Below, in pieces: positions 7,714 to 15,126 of a stretch of 24,163 nucleotides of DNA. The notes beneath the pieces were generated by a model. That model was given only the letters and a program-made list of their open reading frames with translations. It was not told where the DNA came from and did no database searches. Every line of letters begins with the position of its first letter. Within the stretch, counting starts at the first letter, position 1. The DNA is from CAYFMP01 sp964344215 (GTDB lineage Bacteria > Pseudomonadota > Alphaproteobacteria > Rhodospirillales > Casp-alpha2). Both the position numbers and the translations under genes were made by a program. The stretch spans positions 1-24,163 of the forward strand of contig CAYFMP010000059.1 in assembly GCA_964344215.1 (NCBI GenBank). Reading direction: 5' to 3'.

Positions 7714-8427
7714 TTGTCGACGCACAACTCCTACGATGGTCGCGATCTGGAGGTTCTGGCCGAGATGCCGAACTATTATCGATGGATCGTGGCCCATTTC
7801 GAAGCACACTTGGGAAACCACGTTGTTGAGTTCGGCGCCGGTAGGGGCGCCATATCGAAATTGCTCCTGTCGCATGCGGAAAGGCTCGACCTTGTCGAAC
7901 CGTCCACTAATCTGGTCGAGACACTGAACAAGCGGTTCGCCGGGTCGGATGGCGTCACCGTTCGGATGTCGACGATCGAAAAGTATCTGGACGGCGAAAC
8001 GGAAACCAGGCCTGACAGCGCCGTTCTGGTTAATGTCCTCGAACATATCGAGGACGATCTGGCGGCCCTGAAGGGCCTTCGCGGACGACTAAAGAAGGGT
8101 GGCAAGCTCTTGCTGTTCGTGCCGGCGACTCCGTTTCTGTTCAGCAAGCTCGACGAGGAGTTCGGTCACTATCGGCGCTATACGCTGAGCAGTCTGAAGG
8201 GCTGCGTGGAGAGCGCCGGATATGCCGTACTGACGGCGCGTTACATGGACTTTCTCGGGATGGTGCCGTGGTGGCTGGTCAATACCGTCGGCGGCAGAAC
8301 CGACTTCGATCCCCGCATGGTCCGGCTTTACGATACGATCGGAATGCCGGTGACGCGCCTGATCGAAGGATTCGTCCGGATTCCGATCGGCAAGAACCTT
8401 CTGCTGATCGCCGAGAATTCAGGCTGA
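7714..8427 (+). CDS. class I SAM-dependent methyltransferase
   Basis: A 237-residue Rossmann-type methyltransferase. Motif I is VVEFGAGRG at 37-45, an acidic motif II follows in LDLVEPS, and NVLEHIEDD plus LKKGGKLLLFVP are the usual post-motifs. The substrate is unknown, probably a sugar or lipid-linked glycan given the context. The start is TTG at 7714: an in-frame stop at 7681 leaves no ATG or GTG upstream, and starting at the next ATG would trim the conserved-looking SYDGRDLEVLAEMPNYYRW segment. The ribosome site is weak. It is followed 53 bases later by a GT2 gene, and the same two activities are fused in one protein at 22529. Confidence 0.85.
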   Translation: MSTHNSYDGRDLEVLAEMPNYYRWIVAHFEAHLGNHVVEFGAGRGAISKLLLSHAERLDLVEPSTNLVETLNKRFAGSDGVTVRMSTIEKYLDGETETRPDSAVLVNVLEHIEDDLAALKGLRGRLKKGGKLLLFVPATPFLFSKLDEEFGHYRRYTLSSLKGCVESAGYAVLTARYMDFLGMVPWWLVNTVGGRTDFDPRMVRLYDTIGMPVTRLIEGFVRIPIGKNLLLIAENSG

Positions 8428-8480
8428 ACGAGCGCCGCCCATCTGTTAGCCTTCCGGCACTGCCAATTTAGGACGATCCC

Positions 8481-9176
8481 TTGAAGACAATAAGCGTCAT
8501 CGTTCCCGCCTACAACGAAGAGGCGACGATCGTCGATCTTCTGACGCGCGTGCGCGCGCAATCGGTGGCCGGCTTCACGTTCGAGATCATCGTCATCGAC
8601 GACGGGTCGAGCGACCGAACGCCCGAATTGCTCGAGGACAACCCTGGCCTTTATGACCATCTGGTGACGCAGAATCCGAATCAGGGGAAGGGTGCTGCGG
8701 TCATTGCCGGCCTGCAAGAGGCGACCGGAGACTACCTTCTCTTCCAGGACGCCGATCTCGAATACGATCCGGCCGAGTATTCGGTGATGCTGGCGCCGGT
8801 AACGGCCCATGGCGCCGATATCGTCATGGGCAGTCGGTTCGTGGCACCGCGCATGAACCGGGTTCACTACTATTGGCACAAGGTCGGCAACCGGTTCATC
8901 ACCTTCCTGTTCAACGTCATGAACAACACGACGTTTTCGGACATCTACAGCTGCTACCTGATGTTCCGCCGCGATCTTGTCGACCCGGCCGAACTCAGGA
9001 CCCGCGGCTGGGAGCAGCACGCCGAGATCCTGACGTTGGCGAGCAGGCGCGCGGATGTCATCTACGAGGTTCCGATCAGCTACCACGGCCGGTCCTATGC
9101 CGACGGCAAGAAGATCAAGGCCCACCACGCGATTCCGGTGATCTGGACGATCATCAAGAAACGCTTAGCGGGTTAG
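8481..9176 (+). CDS. DPM1-like family 2 glycosyltransferase
   Basis: A 231-residue GT-A fold transferase without membrane helices. It has the N-terminal ISVIVPAYNEEATI, the nucleotide-binding IDDGSSD (39-45), NQGKGAA (67-73) and the metal-binding QDADLEYDP (89-97). The overall pattern is that of dolichyl/polyprenyl-phosphate mannosyl- or glucosyltransferases, which move a sugar from a nucleotide donor to polyprenyl phosphate on the cytoplasmic membrane face. I infer it charges the carrier used by the GT-C-like enzymes in this locus; a direct glycan transferase is the alternative. The start is a TTG at 8481 with AGGA about six bases upstream. Confidence 0.87.
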   Translation: MKTISVIVPAYNEEATIVDLLTRVRAQSVAGFTFEIIVIDDGSSDRTPELLEDNPGLYDHLVTQNPNQGKGAAVIAGLQEATGDYLLFQDADLEYDPAEYSVMLAPVTAHGADIVMGSRFVAPRMNRVHYYWHKVGNRFITFLFNVMNNTTFSDIYSCYLMFRRDLVDPAELRTRGWEQHAEILTLASRRADVIYEVPISYHGRSYADGKKIKAHHAIPVIWTIIKKRLAG

Positions 9177-9206
9177 ATCACGGCCTTTTATCGACGAGGA
9201 GACCAA

Positions 9207-9707
9207 ATGTCCGAGAGCCCGCACCCCAAGATCAGGCCCCTCACCGAGGAGGAAAAGGCGACGTGGCCGAAAGAGCCGCTCGTCAGCCTGGAAAAACCCT
9301 TCGTCGACGCCCGCGGCGCCATCCAGCCCCTCGTCGACATGATGATGGAGAGCGCCGTGATGATCACCTCGGCCAAGGGATCGCTGCGCGCCAACCACTA
9401 CCACAAGACCGATTGGCACTATTGCTACGTGGTGTCGGGCTGTATCGAGTACTATCACCGGCCGACGGGGAGCGAAGCCGAACCGGAGGTGATCCTGGTC
9501 CGTGAAGGGCAGATGGTATTCACGCCGCCGATGGTCGATCACGGCATGAAGTTCCCCGAGGATACGGTGTTCCTCACCCTGTCGCGCAACCCGCGCGACC
9601 AGGAATCCTACGAGGCCGACGTCATCCGCATCGAGATGCTCGATGTGGAAGGGCTGACGTCGTGGAAACCGGGCGACCCGAGCGGAGACGGCGGCGCCGA
9701 TGAGTGA
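9207..9707 (+). CDS. cupin protein, sugar epimerase-like
   Basis: A 166-residue single-domain cupin. The metal/ligand motif RANHYHKTDWHYCYVVSG is at 61-78, with a second cupin motif around VFTPPMVDHGMKF. The segment FVDARGAIQPLVD resembles cupins of nucleotide-sugar clusters that act as dTDP-sugar 3- or 3,5-epimerases or as ketoisomerase-like enzymes. Which of these is not decidable here. A strong GAGGAGA lies six bases before the ATG. Its last eight bases overlap the start of the C-methyltransferase gene, so the two are probably translationally coupled. Epimerase/C-methyltransferase pairs are known from branched deoxysugar pathways, which suggests the same for this pair (inference). Confidence 0.8.
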   Translation: MSESPHPKIRPLTEEEKATWPKEPLVSLEKPFVDARGAIQPLVDMMMESAVMITSAKGSLRANHYHKTDWHYCYVVSGCIEYYHRPTGSEAEPEVILVREGQMVFTPPMVDHGMKFPEDTVFLTLSRNPRDQESYEADVIRIEMLDVEGLTSWKPGDPSGDGGADE

Positions 9708-10944
9708 GGCCTGCCGTCACCGATCCGATTGCCGGCTGTGCGGCAGCGGCGACCTGACAGAGGTCTTGTCCCTGACCCCGACACCGCCGGCCAACGCCTT
9801 CGTCGGCGAAGACGATTTGGGTCGCGAACAAGCGGTCTTTCCCCTCGATGTCTTCATGTGCGAGAGCTGCGGCCACGTTCAACTGTTGGACGTGGTCGAC
9901 CCGGCGGTCCTGTTCGAAAGCTATGTTTACGTTTCCGGCACCTCGCCGGTGTTCGTCAGGCACTTCGAGAATTACGCCGGAACCGTCATCGAACGTTTTC
10001 GCCCCGACCCGGGCTCGCTGGTCCTCGACATCGGCTCCAACGACGGCACGCTGCTCGGCTTCTTCAACAGGGCCGGCTATCGGGTGCTCGGCGTCGACCC
10101 GGCCCGCGACATTGCCGCCGAGGCGACGGCGCGCGGCATCGAGACCCGGACGGCGTTCTTCACGCCCGACCTGGCGGCGGCGATCCTGGACGAGCAGGGA
10201 CCGGCGTCGGTGATCACCGCCAACAACGTTTTTGCCCACGCCGACGATATGGCAGGGATCGTCGACGGGGTTCGAACCTTGCTGGCGCCCGGCGGCGTTT
10301 TCGTCTTCGAGGTGTCCTATCTGCTCGACGTCTACGAGAACACCCTGTTCGACACCATTTATCACGAGCATCTGGCCTATCATTCGGTCAAACCGCTGGA
10401 ACGGTTTTTCGCCGCCCACGGCCTGCGGATGATCTCAGCCGAGCGCGTCGATTCACACGGCGGCAGCCTGCGCGGCGTCGCGCATTTGGCCGGCGGCCCC
10501 CGCGACGTCGAGCCGTCGGTCGCCGGGTTGATCGGGCTGGAAGACGCGGCCGGGCTCGATCGCCCCGAAACCCTGAAGGCGTTCGCAAAGCGCATCGAAG
10601 CGGTCAGAAAAGAGCTGACGGAAACGCTTGTCCGCCTCAAGCGGGAAGGCAAGACGATCGCCGGCTTCGGGGCGCCGGCCAAGGCGACGACGCTGATGTA
10701 CCATTTCGGCATCGGCGCGGAGGTCATCGACTTCATCGTCGACGACAGCCCCCTGAAACAGGGCCTCTATTCGCCGGGCTTGCATATCCCGATCGTCGCC
10801 TCCGGCGTCCTCGAGGAACGGGCGCCCGACTATCTGCTGATCCTGGCCTGGAACTTCGCAGACCCCGTCATCGAAAAGAACCGGGCGTTCCAAGAACGCG
10901 GCGGGCGGTTCATCGTGCCGCTGCCCGACGTGGTGGTTCGGTAG
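9700..10944 (+). CDS. zinc-finger sugar C-methyltransferase (TylC3/NovU-like)
   Basis: A 414-residue protein with the three-part layout of sugar C-methyltransferases. The N-terminal zinc domain has CRLCG (Cys11, Cys14) and CESCGH (Cys54, Cys57). The SAM domain has LDIGSNDGT at 109-117. The C-terminal domain contains YHEHLAYHS (221-229), SHGGSLR (252-258) and a second Rossmann-like part GFGAPAKATTL. These match Methyltransf_13/11/14-type enzymes such as TylC3 and NovU, which put a methyl group on a carbon next to a keto group of an NDP-sugar, making a branched sugar. It starts inside the cupin gene (eight-base overlap). A second gene of the same architecture is at 12831. Confidence 0.87.
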   Translation: MSEACRHRSDCRLCGSGDLTEVLSLTPTPPANAFVGEDDLGREQAVFPLDVFMCESCGHVQLLDVVDPAVLFESYVYVSGTSPVFVRHFENYAGTVIERFRPDPGSLVLDIGSNDGTLLGFFNRAGYRVLGVDPARDIAAEATARGIETRTAFFTPDLAAAILDEQGPASVITANNVFAHADDMAGIVDGVRTLLAPGGVFVFEVSYLLDVYENTLFDTIYHEHLAYHSVKPLERFFAAHGLRMISAERVDSHGGSLRGVAHLAGGPRDVEPSVAGLIGLEDAAGLDRPETLKAFAKRIEAVRKELTETLVRLKREGKTIAGFGAPAKATTLMYHFGIGAEVIDFIVDDSPLKQGLYSPGLHIPIVASGVLEERAPDYLLILAWNFADPVIEKNRAFQERGGRFIVPLPDVVVR

Positions 10945-11003
10945 GTTTTCATACCGGCGAGCCCCGAGCCAAATTTTTTCACGACCTGCCACGGTGGTGA
11001 GAT

Positions 11004-11192
11004 ATGTCACACAAGAATTTCCTGGATATGTGTATCGCCGTCCTGGGATCGTACCTGGACGCCGATGAGGAGCTGATCGATCGATACCGGAACGATACGG
11101 CCCTCGGTATCCTGTGGCTCGACCTCAAGATCATGTGGAATACCTTCCTCAAAGCGCTCGAGGCGGACGGCCTGGAGGATCCCAACAGGTAG
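11004..11192 (+). CDS. small hypothetical protein, 62 residues
   Basis: A short open frame beginning at ATG 11004 after a GGTGGTGAG purine stretch (close spacing) and ending in TAG within a perfect palindrome. The product is acidic at its C-terminus, with amphipathic helix-like segments (FLDMCIAVLGSYL, ILWLDLKIMWNTFLKAL), and is not recognised. It lies 59 bases after the C-methyltransferase, with no clear terminator between, and is convergent with the double methyltransferase gene. It may be real or chance; no function can be suggested. Confidence 0.4.
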   Translation: MSHKNFLDMCIAVLGSYLDADEELIDRYRNDTALGILWLDLKIMWNTFLKALEADGLEDPNR

Positions 11193-11205
11193 CCGGTACC
11201 GGCTA
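11190..11205. terminator. perfect 16-bp palindrome between convergent genes, possible terminator
   Basis: TAGCCGGTACCGGCTA is a perfect palindrome. Its left end is the TAG stop of the 62-residue ORF and its right end is the TAG stop (read on the minus strand) of the double methyltransferase. In RNA it can form a 6-bp stem with a GTAC loop; on the plus strand it is followed by TTT, on the minus strand by no T-run. A weak shared terminator is the simplest reading; a protein-binding site is possible. Confidence 0.4.
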
Positions 11206-12678
11206 TTTCGCGCTCTGCTCGATGATGCCTGTTTTCTCGGCGACAATGATCTGATGGGTAAAGAAATCACGCGGCCCGAAGTAGAACCGCTTCATCTCGA
11301 ACCCGGCTTTCTCGAGCCAGTCCGATGTTTCTCCTCTTGAGCGGATGTGGGTGTGCTCGGGCGGGTGGAGCCGAACGTCCGATCTGAAAACCGTGGACAA
11401 CACCCAATGCACCGATTTCAAGACGTTCACCGAAAGCCCCCAGGCCGGCGGCCAGAACAGAACGATTCGGCCGCCAGGTCTAAGGACCCGATGAAACTCG
11501 CTAAGAATGATGCGGATTTCATCGATGGTGAAGTGCTCCATGACACCCAGATTGAAGAGACCGTCGAAGGAGGCGTCGGGAATCGGCACATCAAACAGAC
11601 TACCCTCGACCAGTTCCGTCCCTGCCGCATGCAGGCCTTCGTAAAGGCGAAGCGCCGCCGGCGAAATATCGAGCGCGGTGATCCGCAATCGCTCGGCCAT
11701 GTCGACATCGACCGCGCCGCTCCCACACCCCGCGTGTAGGACGGCAGCGCCCGGCGGGAAAGCGTTTCCGAGGAAATGGTTGACGGCGGGTCGGATGATG
11801 AAGCGCCGGTAGAAGGCGGCGATAAGGTCGTAGACGTCTTGGCCGCGATAGCTCTCGGCCGTCCAATAGGCGTCCCAGTCCTCCTGGTAACTCGGCGGAG
11901 CCGGATCGATGCCGGCGGGCTCGGCGGAATTATTCGTTTGGTCGGAAATGGTCGTCGCTCCCGTCGTTGGATCGGAAGATAAGGATTCTGCCCGCCGCCT
12001 GAACACCATGAACCCACGCCCGTGATCATTGACTTCTTGGGCCACGGTCTCGAAACCTAGGCGGCTAAACACGTCCGCGTACGCCGGGTGAACGTAGATC
12101 GCCGTTACACCCTCGTTGGCGGCCGCCCTGGTATCGACGATCCGCCGCAGGACCGGCTCCAGAACGCTATCGTCGAAGGGGTCGCAGAAAAAGAAGATGG
12201 CGTCTCCTTCCGGCACCGGGAACTCGCGCGCATCGCAGCAAACGATTTCGTAAGGCGGCCCGGATTTTCCTCGGCGCCGATAGTAGGTGCCAAGCGCGTC
12301 TTCCGCTTCCTCGCAAAGCTGCCGGGAGGCCTCGATGCCAATAAGGCGGCGGAAGGGAAACTGCGAGGCGAAAAACAACATCCTACCGAGACCGCTCCCG
12401 ACATCGACGAAGGTCTGCCCGGAACAACTCTTCCCAGCGGCACGAAAACTTCGGCGGGCGATATAGTAGGGAGACGGCAGGTAGGGTCTACCAGGCCGCC
12501 AGATCTTCTCTTCGACCCCGAGGTCCTTGCGATTGACCATGCGCGAGGTTCCGGAGCGGAACTTGCTCTCGTAGAAGGCCTCGAACGCCGCCAGGCGCAT
12601 GGTCCCGAACACGCCGTAGGCGCGCGCCGAGCGAATCGCATTGCCGATGAATTCGAGCCGAAAATCGAGGCTCTTCAT
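11203..12678 (-). CDS. tandem double SAM-dependent methyltransferase
   Basis: A 491-residue protein with two class I methyltransferase domains in one chain. Domain 1 (about 60-230) has motif I VDVGSGLGR at 91-99 and FFFCDPFDD at 162-170. A Thr/Ser/Pro-rich linker runs from about 231 to 262. Domain 2 (about 265-480) has HAGCGSGAVD at 315-324, ALDISPAAL, a NLGVMEHF stretch and LRPGGRIVLFWPP. Substrates are unknown; sugar or glycan methylation is likely from context. The start is uncertain: I prefer ATG 12678 because a promoter-like pair lies just upstream, although a GTG at 12750 would add 24 residues. It is the only minus-strand gene between 5519 and 14061, so it looks like a separate insertion into the plus-strand run. 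Confidence 0.83.
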   Translation of the reverse strand: MKSLDFRLEFIGNAIRSARAYGVFGTMRLAAFEAFYESKFRSGTSRMVNRKDLGVEEKIWRPGRPYLPSPYYIARRSFRAAGKSCSGQTFVDVGSGLGRMLFFASQFPFRRLIGIEASRQLCEEAEDALGTYYRRRGKSGPPYEIVCCDAREFPVPEGDAIFFFCDPFDDSVLEPVLRRIVDTRAAANEGVTAIYVHPAYADVFSRLGFETVAQEVNDHGRGFMVFRRRAESLSSDPTTGATTISDQTNNSAEPAGIDPAPPSYQEDWDAYWTAESYRGQDVYDLIAAFYRRFIIRPAVNHFLGNAFPPGAAVLHAGCGSGAVDVDMAERLRITALDISPAALRLYEGLHAAGTELVEGSLFDVPIPDASFDGLFNLGVMEHFTIDEIRIILSEFHRVLRPGGRIVLFWPPAWGLSVNVLKSVHWVLSTVFRSDVRLHPPEHTHIRSRGETSDWLEKAGFEMKRFYFGPRDFFTHQIIVAEKTGIIEQSAK

Positions 12679-12718
12679 GTTGCTGTTCGGGAATAAAGGT
12701 GGTTGACAACCATCTCCT

Positions 12719-12746
12719 AAAATAACATCCAACGTAGGGGTGTCGA
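12719..12746 (-). promoter_or_regulatory. candidate promoter for the double methyltransferase
   Basis: Read on the minus strand, TCGACA (12741-12746) and TATTTT (12719-12724) are separated by 16 bases, giving five of six and four of six matches to sigma70 hexamers. The predicted start of transcription, near 12712, leaves a leader of about 35 bases before ATG 12678 and lies downstream of the alternative GTG at 12750. A plus-strand TTGACA at 12703-12708 in the same divergent gap has no well-spaced -10 partner. Confidence 0.3.
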
Positions 12747-12830
12747 TCACCGCGTTGTGTGTAACATGAACCTGCCGTTTCCGAGCGCATCACCGGCGGC
12801 AGGCGTTGGTCCGGCTGGAGATAGCTTGTG

Positions 12831-14039
12831 ATGGAAGTCGTCAAACATAACAAGTGTCGGTTGTGCGGGTCGGAAGACCTGGTCGACGTTTACTCGTTCG
12901 GCGATCTCTATGTCTCCAACTTCGTCGATGAGGCCGACATAGCGAATGGCGTCAGGGCGCCGCTCGATCTCGTCATGTGCCCCAAGTGTTCGCTCTTCCA
13001 GCTTCGCCACACGGCGCCGATGGAACTGATGTACGCGCGCTATTACTGGTATCGGTCCGGCGTCACCCAGACCATGCGCGACGCCTTGAAGGAGGTCGTC
13101 GAGGTGATCGGCGAGGTCGTCAATCTCATCCCCGGCGATACCGTCCTCGACATCGGCGCCAACGACGGCACCCTTCTGGCCGCTTTCGACGTACCGGGCC
13201 TGCATCGGGTCGGCTGCGAGCCGGCCGACAACCTGATCGACAGCCTCAGGGCAAACGCCGATCACGTGATGCACGATTTCTGGAATATGGACGGCTACCA
13301 GAAGTTGGCGGCCGAGGAGGGATTCGGCAAGGCCAAGGCGATTACGGCGCTCGGCATGTTCTACGACCTGGAAGAGCCCAGCCAGTTCATCGCCGACGTG
13401 GCGGCGGCGCTGGCCGAGGACGGTGTTTTCATCGCCCAGCTGATGTGCCTGAATTCGATGCTTGAGAAGAACGACCTCGGCAACGTCTGTCACGAGCACC
13501 TGGAGTTCTATTCCCTCGATTCGCTGAAATATCTGTTCGAGACCAACGGGCTCGAGATGTTCCGCGTCGAGAAAAACGACGTCAACGGCGGCAGCTACCG
13601 GATCTTCGCCCGCCACCTGAATAACGGCAGCATCGATTACGACGAAACCATCACCGCCGATGACGTCCGCGCCTTCGTAGAGCGCATAAACGACAACCGT
13701 GATAGGTGCATGGACTTCATCCGGGACGAAGTCGCCGCCGGCAAGACCGTTTACGTCTACGGTGCCTCGACCAAGGGCAACACGCTGCTACAGTACTACG
13801 GCCTGGGTCCCGATCTGATCACGGCGGCCTCCGAGCGCAGCCCGGAGAAATGGGGGAAGTTCACCGTCGGCACCGGCATCCCCATCGTTTCGGAAGAAGA
13901 GGCCCGGGCCGCCAAGCCCGATTATTTCCTGGTCCTGCCGTGGGCTTTCATCGACGAGTTCTATGCCCGCGAGAAGGAATGGCGGACGCGCGGTGGCAAG
14001 TTCATCGTGCCGCTGCCGGAATTCAAAGTCTTGGAGTAG
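12831..14039 (+). CDS. second zinc-finger sugar C-methyltransferase
   Basis: A 402-residue paralogue-like relative of the protein at 9700, with the same three parts. The zinc domain has CRLCG (Cys9, Cys12) and CPKC (Cys50, Cys53). The SAM domain has LDIGANDGT at 106-114. The C-terminal part has CHEHLEFYS (220-228), VNGGSYR (251-257) and VYGASTKGNTLLQYYG. The reaction is predicted to be C-methylation of a keto-sugar nucleotide, though members of this family with other roles exist. A GGAG at 12817-12820 serves either GTG 12828 or ATG 12831; I chose ATG. It ends 21 bases from the convergent GMD-like gene, which suggests a joint pathway (inference). Confidence 0.85.
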   Translation: MEVVKHNKCRLCGSEDLVDVYSFGDLYVSNFVDEADIANGVRAPLDLVMCPKCSLFQLRHTAPMELMYARYYWYRSGVTQTMRDALKEVVEVIGEVVNLIPGDTVLDIGANDGTLLAAFDVPGLHRVGCEPADNLIDSLRANADHVMHDFWNMDGYQKLAAEEGFGKAKAITALGMFYDLEEPSQFIADVAAALAEDGVFIAQLMCLNSMLEKNDLGNVCHEHLEFYSLDSLKYLFETNGLEMFRVEKNDVNGGSYRIFARHLNNGSIDYDETITADDVRAFVERINDNRDRCMDFIRDEVAAGKTVYVYGASTKGNTLLQYYGLGPDLITAASERSPEKWGKFTVGTGIPIVSEEEARAAKPDYFLVLPWAFIDEFYAREKEWRTRGGKFIVPLPEFKVLE

Positions 14040-14060
14040 GCCGAACCGCCTGGCAGCCGC

Positions 14061-15044
14061 CTACGAATCGGTCTCGGCGGCGAGGTCGGCTTCGTACATG
14101 ATGCGGGCCAATTCGGCCATCTTGACCTCGGGCTCGAACCCTAGGCGCTCCCGCGCCTTGCCGATATCGCCACGAAGAACACTCGTCTCGGTCGGCCGAA
14201 ACAGCGATTTGTCCTGTTCCAGATGTTGGGCTGGATCGAGGCCGGCGTGGCGAAACGCCTCGTTGACGAAGAACTCGACCGAGTTGACCTCGCCGGTGGC
14301 GATGACGTAATCGTCGGCCTCGTCCTGCTGCAGCATACGCCAGGCCGCCTCCATGAACTCGGGCGCGTACCCCCAATCGATCTCGGCCGACAAATCGCCG
14401 AGTTTCAGTTTGGTCTGCTTGCCCAACTTGATACGGACCACCGAGTTGGTCACCTTGCGCGTCACGTATTCGACGGTGCGGCGCGGCGATTCGTGATTGA
14501 ACAGGATCCCGGTCGAGACGTGAACGCCGAAATTCTCCCGGTAATATCGTGCGTAGTAGTAGGCACTGGTCTTGGCGATGGCGTAGACGCTCTGCGGATT
14601 GAACGGCGTCATTTCGTTTTGCGGGGTGGTTTCGGCCTGCCCGAACATATGCGACGAGCACGGCTGGAAGACGCGGATCTTGGGGTCGACCTGATGGACG
14701 ATTTCAAGAAGCCGGGCGACGGCGGCGCCGGTGATGTCGGCCGAAAAGCCGACCATGTCGAAACTCCACCGGACATGGTCTTGGTCGGCCTCGTTGTAAA
14801 TCTCGTCGGGTCGCACTTCGTTGATGATGCGAAAGAGAGACGTCGGGTCGGCCATATCGCCACGCTCGACGAAAAACGTCTTGCCGAATACCTCGGGATC
14901 GTCGAGAAGATGCTGGATGTTACCGGTGTTTCCGGTTGCCGAGCGTCGTACCATCCCGTAGACAGTGTAGCCTTTTTCCAGCAGGATGTCGGCCAGATAG
15001 CTGCCGTCCTGGCCGGTGACGCCTAAAATAAGTGCCTTGTTCAT
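14061..15044 (-). CDS. divergent GDP-mannose 4,6-dehydratase-like SDR enzyme
   Basis: A 327-residue extended short-chain dehydrogenase closely patterned on GMD. It shows GVTGQDGSYLADILLEKGY (8-26), the GMD-specific RRSATGNTGNIQHL, GDMADPTSL, YAIAK with Tyr154 and Lys158, and GILFNHESPRR (179-189). GMD forms GDP-4-keto-6-deoxymannose. Two active-site regions deviate: the usual SSE triplet reads SSH, so the catalytic Glu is His132, and the usual NLAAQSHV reads NEADQDHV (84-91). I infer a GMD relative with altered chemistry or substrate, perhaps a GDP-heptose given the upstream heptose genes. Usual members are somewhat longer (about 340-370). It is divergent from a GT2 gene across 82 bp. Confidence 0.83.
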   Translation of the reverse strand: MNKALILGVTGQDGSYLADILLEKGYTVYGMVRRSATGNTGNIQHLLDDPEVFGKTFFVERGDMADPTSLFRIINEVRPDEIYNEADQDHVRWSFDMVGFSADITGAAVARLLEIVHQVDPKIRVFQPCSSHMFGQAETTPQNEMTPFNPQSVYAIAKTSAYYYARYYRENFGVHVSTGILFNHESPRRTVEYVTRKVTNSVVRIKLGKQTKLKLGDLSAEIDWGYAPEFMEAAWRMLQQDEADDYVIATGEVNSVEFFVNEAFRHAGLDPAQHLEQDKSLFRPTETSVLRGDIGKARERLGFEPEVKMAELARIMYEADLAAETDS

Positions 15045-15126
15045 GGGGTTCCGTTTTTCGGTCGCGAGGGTAAATCGATGGGCGCGGAACGTTAGTTTGC
15101 AAGACCACCGAGTCGAAGATACTGCA

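Noticed and set aside
9729..11000. 423-codon plus-strand frame
   Set aside because: Shifted frame inside the C-methyltransferase gene; Arg-rich translation with no motifs, while the other frame has the full zinc and SAM motifs.
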